NCBI GenBank assembly: GCA_004151065.3
Contig: NWUY0300002436.1
Coordinates: forward strand, 1 to 10,451
DNA length: 10,451 nucleotides
Origin: Larix sibirica
Lineage: Eukaryota; Streptophyta; Pinopsida; Pinales; Pinaceae
Direction of reading: 5' to 3'
Below the pieces are notes generated by a model that did not search any database, had not been told where the DNA came from, and worked only from the letters and a program-made list of their open reading frames with translations. Below are positions 1 through 8,671 of this stretch, piece after piece (the first letter of the stretch is position 1; each line of letters begins with the position of its first letter). Position numbers and translations under genes: made by a program.

Positions 1-225
1 TTTTACAAACAAGACTCAACAACAAAACTTCGACTCAAAAAATGAAAAGGGATCTGTCTAGCCAAGAATGCACCCAAGTACAATGGAGCTCAATAATTCA
101 CTTTCAAGTTGAACTCTTGCAAGTTTAAAAATACAAAGAAACTTAAAAAATTGTCTGTTTGCAAGTTACCAAGAATGTTGTTCAATGTAAAAGATGAATT
201 GATATTCAAAAGAATGATTTACCTA
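1..225. other. AT-rich stretch, no gene seen
   Basis: No long open frame, RNA gene or recognisable protein similarity is visible on either strand. The sequence is AT-rich and leads directly into a tandem duplication. It could be intergenic or intronic; the window gives no way to decide. Confidence 0.4.
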
Positions 226-427
226 AGTTCTGGTTATGTAACTTCTTTGTTTTAACAGTTGTAGCAACAAGCTGCAAACTTGCTTGGATCCTTCTCACAG
301 GAATCTGCAAATTTTCTCACAATGCTAGTTCTGGTTATGTAACTTCTTTTTTTTAACAGTTGTAGCAACAAGCTGCAAACTTGCTTGGATCCTTCAAATG
401 GGAATCTGCAAATTTTCTCACAATGCT
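226..427. repeat. 101-bp unit in two tandem copies
   Basis: Copy 1 covers 226-326 and copy 2 covers 327-427. Both start with AGTTCTGGTTATGTAACTTC and end with TTTTCTCACAATGCT. I count five mismatches in 101 aligned positions and no gap. One is G versus T inside the T-rich run; the other four cluster at TCTCACAGG versus TCAAATGGG. The copies abut exactly, which fits a local tandem duplication that has since diverged slightly. Each copy contains a pyrimidine run followed by AACAG, which resembles a plus-strand 3' splice site, but no coding exon follows. Confidence 0.95.
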
Positions 428-1329
428 GACAGTGTTTTGGAAAAACAAAACAAAAAAGAGATGCAGGTCTATGTCTGTGCCACCTAATTTACAATCCAGT
501 TCAGTAAGAATTTCCTTCTATTTCAGCACATTCTAAATTTTTTCTGCAGACAGTATACTCGTTTCTGCTGAATCTATATAATTTCTACGGACTCTACAAA
601 TTATTCAAGCAGTGTCAAATTTTACAGCAAAATTGCTCAGTACTAGTCTTCAACGCAGTAATGTAGACAGCAGCAACATTTAGACAATGGAAATATTCAA
701 TGATTGCAGATAATAGCAATACCTACCAGTCACACAATGATAACTGATAACAACGCAACTACGCAAGTGAATTGTGGGCTCTCGGGTTTCAAGAGCAGCT
801 CCAGTTCTCAATGCTTCAATGGTTGCACAAAATTAAAAGAATACCAATAATGAAATACCTTCAACTCATGACCAGGCAGCTTGTAAACAATATACAACAG
901 CTCCACGGTGGTGCACTATGCCAAGAGGTCTCACGATTAGATAGCCAACAATCACCAACGGTCACAAGGTCGAAATACCTCCACCATTGTCAATACACAA
1001 CTCTGCACGCCACGATATGCACGAAATTCACATTGATTTCAATGCAAGAGAAGACCATCTGTTCACCACAGAGCCAGGTAGTCTCTTCACACAATGGTCT
1101 CAGTTTACTAGACGCATGGGCAGTTCAAGGGACACGATACAATCTCCCCCTCCAACACAGCAAAATGAGAGATGTAGACCACACAACAATCCAATGAAGA
1201 ATGAAGACGCAGTCCCGTGAGCTCACAGAAACAAAATGCAGTCAATCTTTAAGGTTATGTATTCACATAGCCAGTCTCTAATGAGTGGAGGTAGCCAACA
1301 TCATCCTTTAAAGCATCGCCAACCAGTGG
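428..1329. other. Unassigned region, no gene recognised
   Basis: An open plus-strand frame of 141 codons lies at 772-1197. Its translation is low in recognisable motifs, rich in Gln, His, Thr and Ser, and matches no family I know. It starts in a non-coding-looking context and overlaps a second unrelated frame, so I treat it as a chance frame. The rest is AT-rich. I looked on the minus strand at 772-1329 for more of the annexin found at 1369-1712 and saw no clear continuation. Confidence 0.4.
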
Positions 1330-1368
1330 TCAATGTGCATGTTCTGTAGCATGCTCACGCGATTTGAT

Positions 1369-1712
1369 ATGACCATACACATCTTTGTAGCAATTGAATA
1401 TGGCATTCAATTGAGCTGTACTTATTATTCGAATACGTTCTTCATAATTAGATTCATTTGGCTGCTTTGCTTCATAACTTGCTAGATGCTTATCCACTTC
1501 TTGACCATCATACCAACATGAACTCACAAGTGCTACCAGCAACTTACGGAAGTCTCCACAACGTCTTCTTCAATAGAAATTTTGTACCGAATATAATATA
1601 CTTGTCTCGCCATCAATAGTTCTGCTGAAGATCGAGCACTGGAAATTTCTAAAAGCGATTTATTCTTTGGGTTCCACCTTTTTATTTCTTGATAAGATAT
1701 GACCGTAGTCAT
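1369..1712 (-). pseudogene. Annexin fragment, frameshifted
   Basis: Annexins are calcium-dependent phospholipid-binding proteins built from four repeats. The translation in two frames matches the middle of a plant annexin. The first frame (1712 down to about 1560) reads KRWNPKNKSLLEIS, then ARSSAELLMARQ, then RYKISIEEDV. The second (about 1557 down to 1369) reads GDFRKLLVALVSS, YDGQEVDKHLASYEAKQ and AQLNAIFNCYKDVYGH. Together they span the second half of repeat 2 and most of repeat 3. Several residues expected between EEDV and GDFRKLL (usually a short HTS/HTT-type stretch) are missing, and the frame changes there. Further on, the usual ISTRSKAQLNA reads ISTAQLNA, an in-frame loss of three residues, and the stretch after EAKQ is also shorter than usual. 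The N-terminal repeats, the last repeat and a normal start are absent nearby, although an ATG sits by chance at 1710-1712. It may be one decayed exon or a piece of a processed copy. The family call is firm; the origin is not. Confidence 0.85.
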
Positions 1713-2269
1713 CTAGAACTAGTACCCACAGAAACACAAGTCCCCAGACTCACGCAGATTGAAGAATAATGCACATCTTCAGCTCCAGTCTCCAAAAACA
1801 AAAATGCAGCAGTAGAATGGTCTCAGCTCCACGGTCTTTAAATTTATTTATGGTTTCGGATCGCACACTTAGAATTCAACGATATATTCCAACTCTAGCT
1901 CAATGTCAATCGGTTCACGCAGCTCCATGTACAAGGCTCCAATACGAAGTGATAGTCTATCATCAATGTGGCAGCAGCAGTCTCCAGGCAGAAAATGCCT
2001 CAATATTCTTCAACGCATACAATGCAGAACAGTTCTCGTGGATGAATACTATTAGAATTCTTTGAAGGAACATCCAATCAAATATAAAAATTAAACACTC
2101 CAGGATACCCACGAAGACATACACAGTGAATTCAAAACTGCCCACGTAGACTTTCTTCTGGAATTTGAAGATACTTCTTCATTTCTCAATGAATTATACA
2201 GAGTGCATGATTACTTACGCAAGAGGAGGTTCACAGGAGGTTGCACTATTATTAGCAGAATCAAGAAAT
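1713..2269. other. Unassigned flank left of the LINE
   Basis: Short open frames occur on both strands, including a minus-strand stretch near 1882-1985 that reads acidic and protein-like, but none matches a family I recognise. The missing upstream annexin exons (repeat 1, with its GxGT-type calcium loop) are not evident here. This stretch ends at the left copy of the LINE's putative target-site duplication. Confidence 0.4.
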
Positions 2270-2283
2270 GGTTCATTTCAAAG
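2270..2283. repeat. Left target-site duplication of LINE
   Basis: GGTTCATTTCAAAG lies directly against the T7 run that is the LINE's A-tail on the opposite strand. GGTTAATTTCAAAG at 9215-9228 matches it at 13 of 14 positions, and the match extends to 15 of 16 if the next two T bases are included. Those two may belong to either the tail or the repeat. Length and placement fit target-primed reverse transcription. Confidence 0.6.
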
Positions 2284-2290
2284 TTTTTTT
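2284..2290 (-). other. LINE A-tract (T7 on plus strand)
   Basis: A run of seven T on the plus strand is the short poly(A) tail of the element, and it abuts the left direct repeat. Tails of old LINE copies are often this short. It defines the 3' end of the insertion. Confidence 0.6.
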
Positions 2291-2699
2291 CCACAGAAAA
2301 TATAACTTACTATTAATATACGAAATAGTAAATAAGTCCATACAATCAAACCGGCGAGGTCCAATATAATATCCATTAAAGCAGACCACAACATAGCAGT
2401 CCCAAATAGTCTAGCAGAGCCACAACAGAGAAACATAAACATCTAAATCCAAAGCCTACAGACCAGATAAGGGCCAAAGGGCAAGCCCACCAGCAAACCA
2501 AATAGACAACCAAGTGACCAATGCAGAAAATGAGGCCACCCCAAGCATAATCACGAACCAAAAATAAGGTGGAAACCACCGCATGGACCAAAAACCCAAC
2601 AAGCTGTTGGATGAAACAAAGCATTAATCACCTGCAAAGAAAATAAGTGCCGCATATAATATAAAGAAAGATGCCAACAGGAAAAACAGAACAGAAATA
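2291..2699 (-). other. LINE 3' UTR
   Basis: About 410 bases lie between the ORF2 stop (2700-2702) and the A-tract. The sense strand is T-rich, so it reads open for 82 codons (2624-2376) and gives a very hydrophobic Leu/Val/Cys-rich translation. That is a composition effect rather than a membrane protein, because no plant L1 ORF is known in this place. The last part (about 2291-2370) is AT-rich. Confidence 0.7.
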
Positions 2700-2779
2700 C
2701 TAAACCCAGTGCAAGTCCAAAGAACCATAGGTAATATACTGGCAGTCAAGCCATTCTTCCCAAACAATAATCCCCTCCG

Positions 2780-3165
2780 GAGATGATAAAGCAGACTTTG
2801 AGAGCATGTCAGCATCCTGGTTGCACTCCCGGAAAATATGAGTAAAGTGGATGTGCTCAAAAGCATTAATAGACAACCGAATCTCATCCAGCCAATAAGA
2901 TAAGAGCAAAACATTGAGTGGAGAAATATTCTTGGCCCATGAAATGATAGACAAAGAGTCACCAAGCACCAAGAGTGATGAAACCAATTTGAGACAGGCA
3001 AAATATAATAATAGCCAAAGAGCACAAAGCTCACTACGAGTGTTAGAGCCAATACCCGAATTCAATCGAATGCGAAAATAACTGGAAGTGGAAAGGAATA
3101 GGATCACACCGGCACCGTAAACACCAGACCCCTTAATTGCCGCACCGTCGAAAAAACCACAAGGA
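2780..3165 (-). other. ORF2 C-terminal RNase H domain
   Basis: This is an RNase H fold of the RVT_3 type that would cut RNA in RNA/DNA hybrids. All four expected acidic positions are visible: Asp in FFDGAA (codon 3149-3147), Glu in SELCAL (3032-3030), Asp in LGDSLS (2960-2958) and Asp in NQDADMLSK (2810-2808). It lies in one open frame from the TAG at 3300-3302 to the terminal stop at 2700-2702. A subset of plant L1 elements is known to carry such a domain, described as archaea-like; this copy fits that group by position and motif. It is the best-preserved part of the element. Confidence 0.9.
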
Positions 3166-3439
3166 TAAACTAACACTGGAGGAGCCAAACGATGACAAGA
3201 ACCAAACATTGTGCGACCACCTTTACCATACACAACATTGAACTCTTTAAAAGCCGCAACAGCCCTACCACAAGAAAGCTCCATAGTAGGAATGGAGTCC
3301 TAAAAAATCCAACGATTACGGGCCTTCCACACCTCCCAGATCATCGAACAAGGGAGCTCAACCCAGGAATCAACACCATTTAGCCACTTACCCAGATCAT
3401 CGACAAGAGAGGTGGGGTGCCAATCCACAGACAGGCCAA

Positions 3440-3760
3440 CAGAAACGCAAATTAAGTTCCAAAGAAATTTAACAAAACTGCATTAAGCAAAAAGGTGGTC
3501 CGCCGATTCCTCATGTGTACAGCACAAAGAGCACCTACCAGGTCCAACATCCCCTCTATGACAGAGATTATCCCATGTCAGAATCCAATTACTCAGGGAA
3601 AGCCATATGAAAAATTTAACTATGAGTGGAATGGCGAGTTTCCATATAGCCCGATGCCACCACTGCACTTGTGGATTCACATTAGCAAATAACGATTCAT
3701 AAGCTAGCTTGGCAGAAACCGAACCATGAGCAACATCCCACAACCAAATCAGCTTGTCAA
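3440..3760 (-). other. ORF2 zf-RVT zinc-binding region
   Basis: The sequence reads AIWKLAIPLIVKFFIW, then NLCHRGDVGPGRCSLC, then EESADHLF. This is the zf-RVT pattern (a Trp-Lys-Leu start, a CxxC pair and a later His) found between reverse transcriptase and RNase H in plant LINEs. The CxxC pair and the His are present. A TAA at 3483-3485 lies just after HLFA, and the frame continues as CSFVKFLWNL, which supplies the usual following Cys. Its role in LINEs is thought to be nucleic-acid binding. Confidence 0.85.
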
Positions 3761-4539
3761 GCACCTCAAACATAAGGATATTAGTGCGACGTAGATCTCT
3801 GATGTAGGCAGACCACTCCACACCCAAGCTACAAATAAGTCCCAGTTGCCGCGCCGTAATCCAGAAAGAACATCTTCCCGCCTCCACCATAGGGACAGTC
3901 GCATATGAAAGAGTGAACAAACCTTTTGCTCTCAAAAGGGAAATACACACAGGTGATAAATTAAAAGAGGAAGAAGTCCCCACGATGGGATCGACCCCCA
4001 AACGGATCCGCCTGCCATTCCCAGGAAGCCAAGTAAGCCAACAGGAAATAATCGAGAAAGAACCAAGAAGCCCATTCCAAATATTCAAAACACCTTTAGA
4101 ACCAGGCTACCCCCTGCGAAACCAATCAACCACCGAGGATGATTTTAAATATTTTTCCCGAATAATCAAACTCCAAACAGAATCAGCAAAAAGAGTCCGC
4201 CATAAACTTTTGGCATGAAGAGCCGAGACAAACAACTCCAAATTTTTTAAATCCCAACTGCCCAACTCCCAAGGACGAGCCAATGAGCACCAACTAATCA
4301 AGTGGAACTTCTCCTTTTCAGCACCCCCTGACCATAAGAAGCTGAAAATATTTCTATGCATCCTCCGAAGGATAGACTTAGGAATTTTACATAAATAAAG
4401 CCAATAAAACCCCAAGTTTTGGAGCACCGACTTAGCCAATGTAAGGCTGCCACCTAAAGATAAAAAATGCATACTCCAATGACCAATCCGCTTATCAAAT
4501 CTCTTTAAAAGCCAAGTCCAATCTGTGATGAGTTGTTAG

Positions 4540-5480
4540 ATGGCTTGATAAAAAAACCAAGATACTTGGAACCATGAACCAGCTCCTTGAAATCAAAGGG
4601 GAGATGCATTCCGATCGATTGCTTCACATTGTTATCCAAGAAATGATCCAAAAAACAGGATTTGATATAACTGATCAGCATACCGGAAACATTACAAAAA
4701 AGGTCCAAAATTTTCTTGTACTGAAGCCACTCAACTGATATACCCAAACCAAAGAGCATAACATCATCCACAAAAAGACTATGGGTTACCGAAATACTAG
4801 CAGCCACCTTGATACCAACAATAGAACCTTCACACTTTGCGTTATAGATTGAAAGACTCAAACCCTCTATAACAAGTAGGAATAGTAAAGGCGAGAGAGG
4901 GAAGCCCTGTCTAAGACCCCGAGAAGCCTTAAAGAAGTCCGAAGGCTTTCCATTAATGAGCACCGCATAATTCACAGAAGAAACACAAGCCATGGTCCAT
5001 TTCATCACCCTCCAAGGCATGCCAATCTGAATAAGAATCAACCTAAGAAAAGTCCAGTCCACACGATCATAGGCCTTCACCAGGTCCAGTTTAAGAATTA
5101 AAGCATTTAGGTGCTTTTGTTTGATACTATGGAAAACCTCCTGAGCCACCCGCACCACATCCAGTATCTGTCGACCATCCAGAAAACCAAACTGTTTAGA
5201 CGAAATAACTTTCGAAAGACCATGTTTAAATCCGCCTCACAATGATCTTGGAAATAATCTTGTAGACCAAATTACAAAGAGCAATTGGTCTAAACTCATT
5301 AAAATTCTCCGGATGAGAAGACTTAGGAATGAGAGCCAGATAAGTAGTGTTTAATGCTCCATAAACCAGCCCCAAAATCCGAGACTCATCCACCGCAACA
5401 CGAAGATCTTCACCCATAATATCAAAGAAGGAGATAAATAGTTCCACCGTCCATCCATCAGGACCAACACTTTTGTCCTT
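4540..5480 (-). other. ORF2 reverse transcriptase domain
   Basis: RVT_1-type reverse transcriptase. Landmarks in order: VGPDGW near 5455-5475 (the family has PGPDG; Pro is Val here); HPENFNEFRPIALCN; QFGFLDGRQILD; LDLVKAYDRVDW at about 5054-5089, with the first catalytic Asp at 5086-5084; RGLRQGFPLSPLLF (often GCPLSPLLF, so Cys may be Phe); FVDDVMLFG, with the paired catalytic Asp codons at 4768-4763; and GSKYLGFFIKP. The three catalytic aspartates are kept. One frameshift (near 5226-5232) separates the fingers from the palm motifs. Upstream, [18 protein letters not shown] near 5745-5800 is the conserved linker between endonuclease and reverse transcriptase. Confidence 0.95.
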
Positions 5481-6159
5481 ATCAAAGCACTTCAAGGTAT
5501 TTTCAACTTCCATCAGAGAAATTCTCAAAAAATTTATCCCCATCCTCATCAGTGAACATTCTCGGATACTCCTTAATAACCTTACATTGTTCAATCAAGG
5601 AAGTAGACTTAGGATCAAGGTAGATGTCTTGGAAATGGTTAATAGCTTCCTTTTGTAACTTGGCCTTCCCCACGATCCTACGACCAGCATGGTCGTTGAG
5701 ATCCCATATAGTATTCTGGATTCTTCTAGAGTCAGCAACTCTATGAAAGAATTTGGTATTCAGATCCCCAACTTTTAACCAAGTGGCACGACTCTTCAAA
5801 CGTCATGTTTCCTCCTGTATATGTAGGATTTTAAGCTTTCTCTCCTCAAAAGGGAGAGTCTGGACCAGCACGAGGGGACTAGACCATTCTTATAAGAGAG
5901 TTTTAACAAATCACCAATCTCCCTTTCCAAACTTTCCAGTTCAATAGACAACTCATCTTTCTTTTTCCTTTCCCAGGAAATTGTGAAGCCTTTTAAAGAT
6001 TTTAGTTTCTCAGCCAGCTTATCCATCTCCGAGTGTTCCAATGATACATACACATGCATCCAATGATTCTTCACATTCGCCTTAAAAGCCGAATCAAATA
6101 GCCAAACATAATTAAATTTGAAAGGGTAAGATTTAAGAGAGGCCTCGGTTTCAAATTGT

Positions 6160-6846
6160 AGAATAATGGGGAGGTCGTCACTGATGTGAATCTGATGTAT
6201 CCATGAGCGATATTTCTGAAAATATTCTAGGAGGAACTCCGATATGAGAAAGCGATCAATACGTTTAGAAATCATGTCCCCATTTTTTCCTTCCATTAGA
6301 CCAAGTGGGAGCCAGGGGATAAGGCTCCACATCCACCAAACGATAAGAAGAGAAAAGATTCCTGAAATAGACCCCCAGGGGATCCATTTTGGCCAAAAGA
6401 CCCTATATTTCCTCAGCACCCCATGAAATATTTAAATCAACTGGAAGAATCAGATTTTCCATATCCAATAAATGACCCGAGCAATCCAAATCCGAGAAAT
6501 CCTCCCTATCACAATAGGGACCATAGAAATTCACAATGTTGATAGTTTTGTCAAAACCCCTAAAGTTGCCAGTCAGAAGGATTCCCAACGATATAATGTA
6601 AGGATTAAAAAGTAGAACCCTAGGGTTCGAAGCCGCCAATAAACCACCAAAAAGGATAACCGCATAAACAACACACATTAGCCAACCAGGTTTAATCTTA
6701 CTAAAAAAAGTACGAGCCTTCTCCCCACACACCATTGTTTCCTGGAGGAAGACCAAATCCGGATTGATAATTTGAAGAACTCTCTTGAGGTCCAATTTCT
6801 TAGGAAGGCCCCCCACACCCCGAATATTCAATGAGAAAAAGATCAT
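6160..6846 (-). other. ORF2 endonuclease domain, catalytic His lost
   Basis: This is an AP-endonuclease-like (exonuclease-endonuclease-phosphatase fold) domain that nicks target DNA. Visible landmarks in order: Asn in SLNIRG (about residue 7), Glu in LQETM (about 37), NIVNFYGPY, PVDLN (the usual GDxN with Gly replaced by Val), PTWSNGR, SKRIDRF and SDDLP. The last is the SDHLP motif of the family. Codon 6176-6174 is GAC, so Asp replaces the catalytic His. One TAG (6403-6405) and one frameshift (6283-6288) also interrupt the domain. PTWSNGR is read in the ATG frame beyond the TAG, and SKRIDRF in the shifted frame, which places the shift between them. Confidence 0.9.
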
Positions 6847-6866
6847 TAGCGACCCCTGGCAAGGGC

Positions 6867-8671
6867 TTAAATTCCTCTAAGAGCCCTGGTTTCAGGAGAT
6901 GTGGGGATTCCATTAATGTGAAGAGAGTTAACCACCCCCGAGGGAATGGCTTTCTTATTCTTGCGAGCACTGCGCGTCTTCAATGCGGAGAAATCCGGTG
7001 CAAGACCACCCGACCTTGCTCCTTTAGCAAATTTAAAAGACCCCATCGAAGATGAGGGATTAGGATCAGGTAATGTATCCGAACCCTTGACCACCGGCGC
7101 CAAACCAGTTGACCCTGAGGCCATAACGTTACTGTCCGAGCACAGAATGGATGCATCAAAGACACGACTCTTAAAATAGATAAGAATAGGAGCTTTTTTC
7201 ACCATTTCACAGTAGGAGGGGATCATAAGCACATTGGACAAAGGCTCAGGTTCAGGTGGGATCAAAGGAGGAGGGTGGAGGGGCACCAACAGAGCAACAA
7301 GACTTGACTCAATGCCCCCAACAGAATCAGGTATACATGCCAGCACATCATTATCCAAAGAAATTTGGATGGTTGAATCCGGAGAATGGGATGTGAAGGG
7401 AAGAGCCAACTCATCCGGGAAGACGCCCATTTCCTCAGAAAGACCAAGAATAGTTTTATCAGAATCTGAATCATTAGAAGGCAAGGAAGAGGCAAGGTGG
7501 TGACCAACATAGTTGCCATTATTCCTATTGTTAATCTCTAAAGAGTTAATAAAAGAGATTTCCAAGTCATTTAAAGAATGAAAAAAAGAGGGGTTGTTGG
7601 CTTCCAACTTAGGCATTAAATTTGATGCCTACGCCCCGGGAGGAGTTAGACTATTGGAGTAGCCATCCAAGCCGCCAGTTGAATCAATTTCCCACTCACT
7701 TCCCTCATCAGAAGACCAAATAGGATCCACACCCGAAGGATGCTTAGAGGAAGAACACTTCTTACATTGACGCCATAAGTGGCCGACTTCCTTCCAGTTG
7801 GAACACCGAAAATGTATGCCCCAATAATCAATCACCTGGGAAAGTTTGCGCCCCCTCCAGTCGATATGCAGAACATCAATGAGCCCCAGGGAAATGTCGA
7901 CCTCCACTAGCAAACAGACCATACGACGGTTAGTCCCATGCAAGTGTTCTTCCTCCACATGAAGAAAGCGACCAAGGTTGTTTCCAATCGCTTCGAAGGC
8001 ACCACGGTTCCAAAAAGCCAAAGGTAAACTAGGTAAAAGAACCCACAGATTGCGAAGACAAACCGTATCCCTCTCCGGATCAAAATCTGTTTGCCAACAT
8101 TGAAGCATCAAACTGCCCGACCCTTTAAGCCAAAGTTTGTCTAGAATAAGAGAAGTATGGGATTCCATCTCAAACTTAAAACCATACCAACCACGGGCCC
8201 AAAATCGGGTTCCATTTCTGAGACACCCATCTCACAATATCCTTCCGATTCATAGCAAAATAGGAGAATTTTCCGACCAGGACTGTCATGTTGAAGTCCA
8301 CCAACTCCTCCAGCCCAACATCCCGACGCATCGTAAGCCAGACTTCCCTCCTCAAAACACCGAGAGCACCGCGAAGAACCTTGATGAAAACCCGCCTTCG
8401 TCGACGGCGGCACCGCCTAAACATTGTCCACAGACGGCAGTGATCCCTCCAAAATAGCCGATGCATAAGATATGGACAAGTGTCCCTTCTTGGAAGCATT
8501 CTTGCCACGCGGATATGCGTGCCTATCACCAGCCACGAGGGTTCTTTTCCCCTTAAGTAAATCCTTATAAAATGAATCCGGTTTCATAATACCATCCTCC
8601 TCGATCTAGTAGTCAGTTGTCATTGGGGATAGCAATGCCGGAATATGCGAAGCCGGTGTAGGGTCACCCAT
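6867..8671 (-). pseudogene. LINE ORF1 (DUF4283, zinc knuckle), broken
   Basis: This is the RNA-binding protein of the element, about 600 codons, and it packages LINE RNA with ORF2 protein. The ATG at 8671-8669 opens MGDPTPASHIPALL and is the first good start; no upstream extension is evident. Lesions: TAG at 8608-8606 (codon 22), TAG at 8419-8417 (codon 85), a frameshift near 8395-8405, a second near 8168-8190, and TAG at 7631-7629. The last is a single nonsense codon, since the frame from 8168 to 6867 is otherwise continuous. VFIKVLRGALGVLRREVW and LWVLLPSLPLAFWN mark the DUF4283-like region. A zinc knuckle follows at 7805-7764. The last 250 codons are Ser/Pro/Asp-rich, with a basic patch (RSARKNKK) near the end. 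The stop is TAA at 6869-6867. Confidence 0.88.
7764..7805 (-). other. ORF1 CCHC zinc knuckle, one Cys lost
   Basis: The sequence is CSNWKEVGHLWRQC. Spacing matches CX2CX4HX4C exactly, but the second Cys is Trp (TGG at 7796-7794). A single base change from TGC or TGT explains this. Such a knuckle would bind zinc poorly. The motif normally binds single-stranded nucleic acid. Confidence 0.88.

Larger units (their letters stand above)
2700..6846 (-). pseudogene. LINE ORF2 (EN-RT-zf-RVT-RNase H), broken
   Basis: This is the catalytic polyprotein for target-primed reverse transcription, about 1,380 codons once lesions are ignored, which is normal for plant L1 ORF2 with RNase H. The ATG at 6846-6844 is chosen because MIFFSLNIRG starts the endonuclease exactly where L1 ORF2 proteins begin, 20 nt after the ORF1 stop. 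Lesions in reading order: TAG at 6403-6405 (in EIxGLLAK); frameshift at the A6 run 6283-6288; frameshift near 5874-5882; TGA at 5803-5805 (in [11 protein letters not shown]); frameshift near 5510-5525; frameshift near 5226-5232 (after KIIVRR); frameshift near 4525 (before DWTWLLKRF); TAG at 4107-4109; TAA at 3483-3485; TAG at 3300-3302. Conserved plant LINE residues continue in the same frame across each of the five internal stops, so they are point nonsense changes. From about 4526 to 2700 there is no frameshift. At several stops the family usually has Trp, so TGG to TAG or TGA is a likely route. Confidence 0.95.

Noticed and set aside
772-1197. Plus-strand open frame of 141 codons
   Set aside because: No recognisable domain, an unusual composition rich in Gln, His and Ser, and an overlapping second frame. 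It looks like chance opening in non-coding DNA.
1882-1985. Minus-strand acidic open stretch that might be another annexin exon
   Set aside because: It has none of the annexin repeat signatures (no GxGT loop and no ARYK or LLVALV-type segments) and ends in a stop without a splice signal I could trust.
2376-2624. Minus-strand hydrophobic 82-codon frame that resembles a membrane protein
   Set aside because: It lies in the LINE 3' UTR. The sense strand is T-rich, which produces Leu, Phe, Val and Cys codons without selection.
2624-3052. Minus-strand 142-codon frame overlapping the RNase H domain
   Set aside because: It is an out-of-frame shadow: the overlapping frame carries the conserved FFDGAA, SELCAL, LGDS and NQDAD residues.
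6618-6640. GGTTCGAAGCC as a tRNA T-arm
   Set aside because: It lies inside the LINE endonuclease coding region and has no acceptor or anticodon stem around it.
6831-7503. Plus-strand open frames antisense to ORF1 and the ORF2 start
   Set aside because: They mirror the long open ORF1 tail on the other strand and show no motif of their own.
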